Positions 1 through 3,986 of a stretch of DNA of 6,019 nt are shown piece by piece. The notes below the pieces were generated by a model. It searched no databases and was not told the origin of the DNA. It saw only the letters and a list, made by a program, of their open reading frames with translations. The DNA is from Kiritimatiellia bacterium (GTDB lineage: Bacteria > Verrucomicrobiota > Kiritimatiellia > RFP12 > UBA1067), in assembly GCA_017479035.1 (NCBI GenBank), contig JAFVCR010000177.1, forward strand, positions 1 to 6,019, in the 5' to 3' direction. Positions within the stretch are counted from its first letter, which is position 1, and each line of letters begins with the position of its first letter. Both the position numbers and the translations under genes were made by a program.

Positions 1-300
1 CTCGGCCACCTCATCCCCGGCGGCACCGGCTTCCCGCTCCATCGCTATGTGAAACTCGTGCCTCTGTGCGAGCCCGTGTCCGACGCGGTAATGGAAGAAC
101 TCCGCCGCGAAGCCAAGGCCAAGCAGGATTCCCTCTATCAAATCTCCTCCACCACCGAAGGCGAAGAGGGAGATGAAGAGGCCGAGAGCGCAGATGCGGC
201 ACCCGTTGCGGAACTCGTCAACGATGCCACGTTCGACGATGCGCCCGTCAGCGACGATTACGCGTCCGCCGACGACGTGTCCGACTCATACGAGTCGTAA
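1..300 (+). CDS. rpoC: RNA polymerase subunit beta' (RpoC), C-terminal end, partial
   Basis: This is the last 99 codons of the beta' subunit of RNA polymerase; the 5' end lies left of the window, and the frame is open from base 1 to TAA at 298-300. The first residues, LGHLIPGGTGF, match the conserved 'GxLIPAGTG' motif near the C-terminus of bacterial RpoC, which is why I name it. After a short helical stretch (window residues 29-45) the protein ends in an acidic, disordered-looking tail: residues 53-99 hold 18 Asp/Glu and no Lys or Arg. Many RpoC proteins stop soon after the conserved motif, so the tail is an extension, perhaps lineage-specific. The gene is the last of its transcription unit, as a strong terminator follows 29 bases after the stop. 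The identification rests on one short but very conserved motif. Confidence 0.9.
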   Translation, partial: LGHLIPGGTGFPLHRYVKLVPLCEPVSDAVMEELRREAKAKQDSLYQISSTTEGEEGDEEAESADAAPVAELVNDATFDDAPVSDDYASADDVSDSYES

Positions 301-328
301 CACGCGGCACACGGCGGCGTTCCGCCGG

Positions 329-364
329 AAAAACGCAGGCTTAATGCCTGCGTTTTTTGTTTTT
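329..364 (+). terminator. Intrinsic terminator after rpoC
   Basis: A perfect 12-bp inverted repeat (329-340 with 346-357, 5-base loop TTAAT) has the GC-rich core CGCAGGC/GCCTGCG and runs into a T tract interrupted by a single G (353-364). This is a textbook rho-independent terminator for rpoC. The A-run on the left arm means it could also act on minus-strand transcripts, though no minus-strand gene ends here. A smaller perfect 6-bp hairpin with a CGTT loop (312-327) sits directly before it with a one-base gap and would form a tandem stem in the same RNA. Confidence 0.9.
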
Positions 365-408
365 CTGCCGTATTTACCGCAAGCCATCAAGCCGGTTTTC
401 CGCGCGGC

Positions 409-437
409 TTGCGCGGCAGGGGGAAATATGGTATAAT
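409..437 (+). promoter_or_regulatory. Sigma-70 type extended -10 promoter of the polysaccharide operon
   Basis: A perfect TATAAT lies at 432-437 and is preceded by TGG at 429-431, giving the extended -10 form TGnTATAAT. A weak -35 (TTGCGC, 409-414, three of six consensus bases) lies 17 bases upstream. Counting 6-7 bases past the -10 box puts the transcription start at about 443-445, on the ATG of the next gene. The promoter sits downstream of the rpoC terminator, so the operon is likely transcribed on its own. Confidence 0.8.
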
Positions 438-443
438 AGAAAC

Positions 444-1841
444 ATGACCCAAGGCAGGATCAGAGTGTTTTTGCTGTGGCTCGCGGACATGGCATGCATG
501 GCCGGAGTGTGGTTCGCGATAGTCAAAGCATACCACGCTCTCGGTTTCGGGCGGTATGTACTTGCGGACTATCTCAATGCGTGGCCGATTCTCCTTGAAG
601 CGACGTTTCTGAATATCCTCTTCAAACTGTATCACGGCAACTGGCTGTATCCGTCGGTGCCGCTTTCGCCGGTGGAGGAGTTCCGCCGGTTGACGGGGTC
701 GCTTTTGATAACCCATGCGAGCGTGATGACGGTGCTAGGGTTTGCGCACCAGGAGGAGAGCATATCGCGATTTGTGCTTGCGGCGAGCTGCCTTGTGTCG
801 ATACTGCTGGCGCAGAGCGTGCGCAATGGCATGAGGCGGCTGATGCTGTGGTGCAGGATAGGGCAGATCCCGGTGGCGCTGGTGGGATCCGGCGCGGCGG
901 CGGAGCATACGGCGCGGCTGATACTTTCCTCAACATATCTCGGGTTGAAGATAGTGGGCACGTTCGACCACCGTGGCGTGGAGATCGCCGGGCTGGAGAG
1001 GCTTGGTTCGTTGAAGGACATCGTGCCCGTGTGCCGCAAACTCGGCATCAAGATAATGATAGCGTGCGAGGACGAGAGGCTTTTCCGCGAGCAGTTGCGC
1101 GATTTCACCGGGCATTTCCAGCACATTGAATACCTGCCGCCGGGCGAGACGTTCCCCGTGTTCGGCGCGCGGGCGGTGTCTTTGGAAGGAGTGGGAGGCC
1201 TTGAAATGGTCAACCAAGGCCGCATGAAATTGCTGCGCCTGGAGCGTGAAGTGCTCGACAAATCCCTTGCGATACTGCTCTTTGTGGTGGCGTTGCCGCT
1301 GTTCGTGATAGTGCCGGTTGTAATCAAACTCACGTCGCGCGGGCCGGTGTTCTACCGCCATCATCGCCTTGGGCGCGGCGGCAGGCCGTTCAAGGAGTGG
1401 AAATTCCGCAGCATGTATAGCGACGCAGACCAGCGTTTGGAGGAACTGCTTGCCGCAGACCCCGCTTGCGCCAAGGAATGGAAAGAGAAATTCAAACTGG
1501 CCAAAGACCCGCGCATAACGCCGTTCGGGCGGTTTTTGCGCAAGACTTCCATAGACGAACTGCCGCAACTTTTCAACGTCTTCATGGGTGAAATGGCACT
1601 GATAGGCCCGCGCCCGATAGTGGAAAGCGAAGTGCCGCACTACGGCACGGTCTACGACATCGTGGCATCCGTCAAACCGGGCATAACGGGGCTTTGGCAG
1701 GCGTGCGGCCGCTCCAATACTAGTTACGAACGCCGCGTGGCTTTGGATGTGGAGTACATTCTCAACTGGAACCCGTGGATGGATTTGTGGATAATACTCC
1801 GCACGGCACTGTCGGTATTGGCGATGAAAGGATCCTGCTGA
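444..1841 (+). CDS. wbaP: WbaP-type undecaprenyl-phosphate sugar-1-phosphate transferase (initiating enzyme of polysaccharide synthesis)
   Basis: This 465-aa membrane enzyme of the polyprenyl glycosylphosphotransferase family moves a sugar-1-phosphate from a nucleotide sugar to undecaprenyl phosphate, the first step of O-antigen, capsule or exopolysaccharide building. The N-terminal part has about four hydrophobic segments (near 8-28, 45-63, 84-101, 109-124), then a Rossmann-like CoA-binding-3 type domain (about 140-250, VALVGSGAAA at 144-153). The catalytic bacterial sugar transferase domain (about 266-465) has the membrane hairpin at 273-295, KEWKFRSM (317-324), the catalytic Asp-Glu pair in SIDELPQ (371-372), LIGPRP (386-391) and PGITGLWQ (412-419). 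The C-terminal block with CGRSNTSYERR and NWNPWMDLWII resembles WbaP; the usual SGR is CGR here. The sugar (galactose in classic WbaP) cannot be told from sequence. ATG 444 has no ribosome binding site; GTG 465 with CAGGA at 455-459 is an alternative start. The frame is open upstream to 357, but that lies inside the rpoC terminator. Confidence 0.9.
   Translation: MTQGRIRVFLLWLADMACMAGVWFAIVKAYHALGFGRYVLADYLNAWPILLEATFLNILFKLYHGNWLYPSVPLSPVEEFRRLTGSLLITHASVMTVLGFAHQEESISRFVLAASCLVSILLAQSVRNGMRRLMLWCRIGQIPVALVGSGAAAEHTARLILSSTYLGLKIVGTFDHRGVEIAGLERLGSLKDIVPVCRKLGIKIMIACEDERLFREQLRDFTGHFQHIEYLPPGETFPVFGARAVSLEGVGGLEMVNQGRMKLLRLEREVLDKSLAILLFVVALPLFVIVPVVIKLTSRGPVFYRHHRLGRGGRPFKEWKFRSMYSDADQRLEELLAADPACAKEWKEKFKLAKDPRITPFGRFLRKTSIDELPQLFNVFMGEMALIGPRPIVESEVPHYGTVYDIVASVKPGITGLWQACGRSNTSYERRVALDVEYILNWNPWMDLWIILRTALSVLAMKGSC
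1826..1832 (+). promoter_or_regulatory. Ribosome binding site of the export permease
   Basis: GAAAGGA lies eight bases before ATG 1841, inside the last codons of the sugar transferase gene. It decides the permease start at 1841 rather than at the in-frame GTG/ATG-like codons upstream (the frame is open from 1775). The TGATG stop/start overlap adds translational coupling. Confidence 0.75.
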
Positions 1842-2617
1842 TGCGTCTTTCCCGCCGTTTCATCCTCAAGCGCGACCAGATCTCCGTTTTGATCGCAAAG
1901 GATTTCAAACTCAAGTACGACTCCACCGCACTCGGGTTTTTGTGGTCGATGCTGATACCGCTTTTGATGAGCGGCGTGTATTATCTCGTGTTCGGCGTGT
2001 TGATGCGCTGGGGCAGGGTGGAGAACTACCTGCTCTACCTCATAAGCGGCACGTTCCTGTGGCAGTTTTTCGCAAACGTCGTGATGCAGAACGGGCGCAT
2101 TATGATGGCAAATGCCGCATTGCTGAAGAAGACCGCGTTCGACCGCCGCCTGCTGGTGTGGGGGACGTTTTTCACGGAGGGGGCGCACTTCGTTCTGACC
2201 ATTCCGGTGATGATACTCGTGATGCATCTTTTCGGGGTGCGCTTCACTCTGGCGGGGCTTGCGAATATCGTCCTCATCGTGCCGTGCATTGCGCTTCTGG
2301 CGGTGGGATGCGGCTATTTCTACGCCGCGTGCAACCTGTATTTCCGCGATCTCGAACGCATCATGACGATCGTGATGATGTCGTGGCTGTACTGTTCGCC
2401 GGTGTTCATACCTATTCAGAACATCCCGCAGAAGGTGCTGGCGTATTACAATCTCAACCCGATGACTGGCATCCTCTGCGCTTGGCGAGACGTGTTCTAC
2501 ACGCCGTCGTTCCATCCGCAGCGGATGGTGTATGTTTTCTGCGTGGCGCTTGCAGTGTTCTTGGCGGGGCGTTTCGTCTTCCGCCGGCTGGAGCCGCGTT
2601 TTGCCGAAATGATGTAG
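1841..2617 (+). CDS. ABC-2 type polysaccharide export permease (Wzm/KpsM/TagG family)
   Basis: This 258-aa integral inner-membrane protein would form the channel through which a lipid-linked polysaccharide crosses the inner membrane, as a dimer with two copies of the ATPase encoded next door. Family marks are the short cytosolic N-terminus ending in an amphipathic stretch (residues 13-27), LGFLWSMLIPLL (31-42) and YFRDLERI (167-174) before the fifth membrane span. About six hydrophobic segments can be seen (near 33-55, 63-82, 112-132, 139-165, 174-192, 229-246). The length is normal for the family (about 255-275). ATG 1841 overlaps the TGA of the upstream gene by one base, and the ATPase gene starts two bases after its own stop, so all three are surely one operon. 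The transported glycan is unknown: O-antigen, capsule, teichoic acid and exopolysaccharide exporters all share this form. The in-frame extension to 1775 is rejected because it lies inside the sugar transferase gene and lacks a ribosome binding site. Confidence 0.92.
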   Translation: MRLSRRFILKRDQISVLIAKDFKLKYDSTALGFLWSMLIPLLMSGVYYLVFGVLMRWGRVENYLLYLISGTFLWQFFANVVMQNGRIMMANAALLKKTAFDRRLLVWGTFFTEGAHFVLTIPVMILVMHLFGVRFTLAGLANIVLIVPCIALLAVGCGYFYAACNLYFRDLERIMTIVMMSWLYCSPVFIPIQNIPQKVLAYYNLNPMTGILCAWRDVFYTPSFHPQRMVYVFCVALAVFLAGRFVFRRLEPRFAEMM

Positions 2618-2619
2618 CA

Positions 2620-3330
2620 ATGAGCGAGCCTGCAATAGAAATTTCACACCTCACAAAAACCTTCCGCCGTGTGCAGAGGCACTACGGCCTCAAGGCTATG
2701 TTGCTGCATCTGCCGCAATATATACGCGACCGCTCCCGTGCGGAACCGTTCAAGGCACTGGACGATGTTTCGCTCACGATAAACCGAGGCGAGCGCATCG
2801 GCCTTGCCGGGCACAACGGCTGCGGCAAGACCACGCTCCTCTCCGTAATCGGCGGCGTATACAAACGCTACTCCGGCTCCGTGCGTGTGCGCGGGCGCGT
2901 CTCCATGATGCTGGCTCTTGGAGCCGGTTTCAACAACCAGCTCTCCGGCCGCGACAACATTCTCCTCAACGGCATCCTCCAGGGTAGAACCCGCGCCGAA
3001 ATGCTCGAGCTCATGCCGTCCATTATCGACTTTGCCGACATCGGCCAGTTCATCGACGCACCCCTCTACCAGTATTCCTCCGGCATGCTTGCGCGGTTGG
3101 GTTTTTCCGTGGCCACCGCCATCGAGCCGGATATTCTCCTCGTGGATGAAGTAATGGCCGTTGGCGATGCCGATTTCCGGAAAAAGTGCGCCACGCGCAT
3201 AGATGCGCTCCTCTCCGGCGGCACCACGCTGATACTCGTTTCGCACTCGGCAAGCGACCTCAAACGCCACTGCCGCCGCATCGTAACGCTGGATCACGGC
3301 AGGATAGTTTCCGACGTATCCAACACCTAA
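2620..3330 (+). CDS. ABC transporter ATP-binding protein for polysaccharide export (KpsT/Wzt/TagH type)
   Basis: This 236-aa cytoplasmic ATPase powers the permease encoded just upstream. Visible motifs are Walker A GHNGCGKT (64-71), the signature YSSGM (152-156), Walker B ILLVDE (172-177), the D-loop region VGDADF (181-186) and the switch His209 in LVSHS. The YSSGMLARLGF form in place of LSGGQ, and the long insert between the first strand and Walker A (about 20-45), are typical of the polysaccharide/teichoic acid exporter subfamily, which supports the assignment beyond a generic ABC ATPase. It ends shortly after the nucleotide-binding domain, like KpsT. It lacks the C-terminal carbohydrate-binding domain of the longer Wzt proteins that read modified O-antigen chain ends. 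The ATG lies two bases after the permease stop with no clear ribosome binding site, so translation is probably coupled. It is the last gene of the operon; I see no good plus-strand terminator before the convergent RRM gene. Confidence 0.93.
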   Translation: MSEPAIEISHLTKTFRRVQRHYGLKAMLLHLPQYIRDRSRAEPFKALDDVSLTINRGERIGLAGHNGCGKTTLLSVIGGVYKRYSGSVRVRGRVSMMLALGAGFNNQLSGRDNILLNGILQGRTRAEMLELMPSIIDFADIGQFIDAPLYQYSSGMLARLGFSVATAIEPDILLVDEVMAVGDADFRKKCATRIDALLSGGTTLILVSHSASDLKRHCRRIVTLDHGRIVSDVSNT

Positions 3331-3360
3331 CCCCGCATATGGATGATTGCCCACGCCGGC

Positions 3361-3396
3361 ATAAACAAGAGATCTCCGCCATTGGCGAAGATCTCT
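3361..3396 (-). terminator. Terminator hairpin of the RRM gene, between convergent genes
   Basis: A 13-bp stem (3368-3380 with 3384-3396) has a 3-base loop. The one imperfect position (3376 with 3388) is a C-A mismatch in plus-strand RNA but a G-U wobble in minus-strand RNA, so the stem is unbroken only in the minus-strand transcript. On that strand it is followed by a short U-rich run, TGTTTAT (3367-3361). It therefore most likely ends the RRM mRNA, about 40 bases after its stop codon. On the plus strand no T tract follows, so its use by the export operon is doubtful. Confidence 0.6.
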
Positions 3397-3435
3397 GCTT
3401 GCACGGCAGTGCGTGCCTGGATGGAGGGAAATGGA

Positions 3436-3795
3436 TTACCAGCGCGTGTCACGGTCGAAACCGCGATCGCCGCGATCGCGTCCCCAGCCGCCGCCGCGTT
3501 CGTTGCGGTCGAAACGGCGTTCGCCACGGAAGGAGCCGCGCCGCTCTTCACGGGGCTTGGGCTGCGATTCGTTGACGCGCACGGGGCGTCCGTCGAGGGG
3601 TTGGCCGTTCAGTGCTGCGATGGCGGCATTCGCTTCATCGGGGTTGGGCATTTCAACAAACCCGAAACCTTTGGAGCGACCTGTCATGCGGTCTGTGACG
3701 ACCCGGGCGGAGGTTACCTCGCCGAATGCACCGAACGCGGCACGCAGGCCATCGTCATTGGTGGCATAGGCCAGGTTTCCGACATAAATATCCAT
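3436..3795 (-). CDS. Small RRM-type RNA-binding protein with Arg/Gly-rich tail
   Basis: This 119-aa cytoplasmic protein has one RNA recognition motif. RNP2 is IYVGNL (3-8) and RNP1 is KGFGFVEM (42-49), with the aromatic residues that stack on RNA bases (Tyr4, Phe44, Phe46). The domain ends near residue 75, and a charged tail (77-119) holds 13 Arg among Gly, Asp, Glu and aromatic residues in patterns such as RRFDRNER and GRDRGDRGFDRD. This plan matches the bacterial Rbp family known from cyanobacteria and common in PVC bacteria, linked to cold or stress response and RNA chaperoning in some species; the role here is inferred. The start is well set by AAGGA (3803-3807) seven bases upstream, and RNP2 begins at residue 3, as usual for the family. 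The gene stands alone with its own promoter and a terminator hairpin, convergent with the export operon and downstream of the large minus-strand gene. Confidence 0.93.
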   Translation of the reverse strand: MDIYVGNLAYATNDDGLRAAFGAFGEVTSARVVTDRMTGRSKGFGFVEMPNPDEANAAIAALNGQPLDGRPVRVNESQPKPREERRGSFRGERRFDRNERGGGWGRDRGDRGFDRDTRW

Positions 3796-3802
3796 TTTCT
3801 AG

Positions 3803-3807
3803 TCCTT
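3803..3807 (-). promoter_or_regulatory. Ribosome binding site of the RRM gene
   Basis: AAGGA on the minus strand lies seven bases before the ATG at 3795-3793. Spacing and sequence are near ideal, and the surrounding leader is A/T-rich (3800-3828), so the site should be open. Confidence 0.8.
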
Positions 3808-3832
3808 GTAATCTATCTATATGTTTCGACCC

Positions 3833-3858
3833 ATCCTCGGCACGCGCCTTGTGAGAAT
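3833..3858 (-). other. Possible leader hairpin in the 5' UTR of the RRM mRNA
   Basis: In the minus-strand RNA, bases 3858-3853 (ATTCTC) can pair with 3838-3833 (GAGGAU, one G-U wobble), enclosing a second 3-bp GC stem (GGC/GCC) with loop GCGU and a 4-base bulge. This would put a structured element a few bases after the predicted transcription start and well ahead of the ribosome binding site. It is short and may be chance; no known riboswitch or cold-shock box was recognised. Confidence 0.3.
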
Positions 3859-3870
3859 CAAACTTCATGG

Positions 3871-3899
3871 AATATACACTTTTCCACGAGATTTGTCAA
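3871..3899 (-). promoter_or_regulatory. Near-consensus sigma-70 promoter of the RRM gene
   Basis: On the minus strand a perfect -35 TTGACA (3899-3894) is separated by exactly 17 bases from TATATT (3876-3871), five of six -10 consensus bases. The start point would be an A near 3864-3865, giving a leader of about 69 bases before the ATG at 3795. This predicts strong, separate transcription of the RRM gene, independent of the large gene upstream. Confidence 0.85.
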
Positions 3900-3986
3900 G
3901 CGGAAAACCCAAATAACAACCGCGCGAAATGAAAGGGAAAATCTACCTGCGCGATATGTTTTGCCGCATGGTGCTAGGCTGCGCCG

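Noticed and set aside
930..1640. 236-codon minus-strand open frame inside the sugar transferase gene, and others like it at 632-1333 and 2644-3354
   Set aside because: All lie opposite genes with strong family motifs, have no ribosome binding site or domain of their own, and show low-complexity composition.
1705..1724. NotI site (GCGGCCGC, 1705-1712) close to a SpeI site (ACTAGT, 1719-1724), reminiscent of a cloning scar
   Set aside because: The bases encode the conserved CGRSNTSYE stretch of the sugar transferase in frame, so this is native coding sequence and not vector.
1724..2647. 307-codon open frame on the minus strand across the permease gene
   Set aside because: It is antisense to a clearly recognisable permease, its product is rich in His, Arg and Glu with no domain, and it looks like a shadow of codon bias in GC-rich DNA.
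3401..3416. Small hairpin GCACG/CGTGC next to the RRM terminator
   Set aside because: Only a 5-bp stem with no T tract on either side; likely chance.
3463..3479. Two GCGATCGC palindromes nine bases apart, like the cyanobacterial HIP1 octamer
   Set aside because: They encode the Arg-Asp-Arg-Gly repeats of the RRM protein tail and are not seen elsewhere in the window, so they follow from the protein repeat.
3900..3986. Possible terminator for the large minus-strand gene (GCGCG arms near 3921 and 3950)
   Set aside because: The arms are only 4-5 bp with a loop of about 20 bases and no following T tract, so I do not call a terminator.
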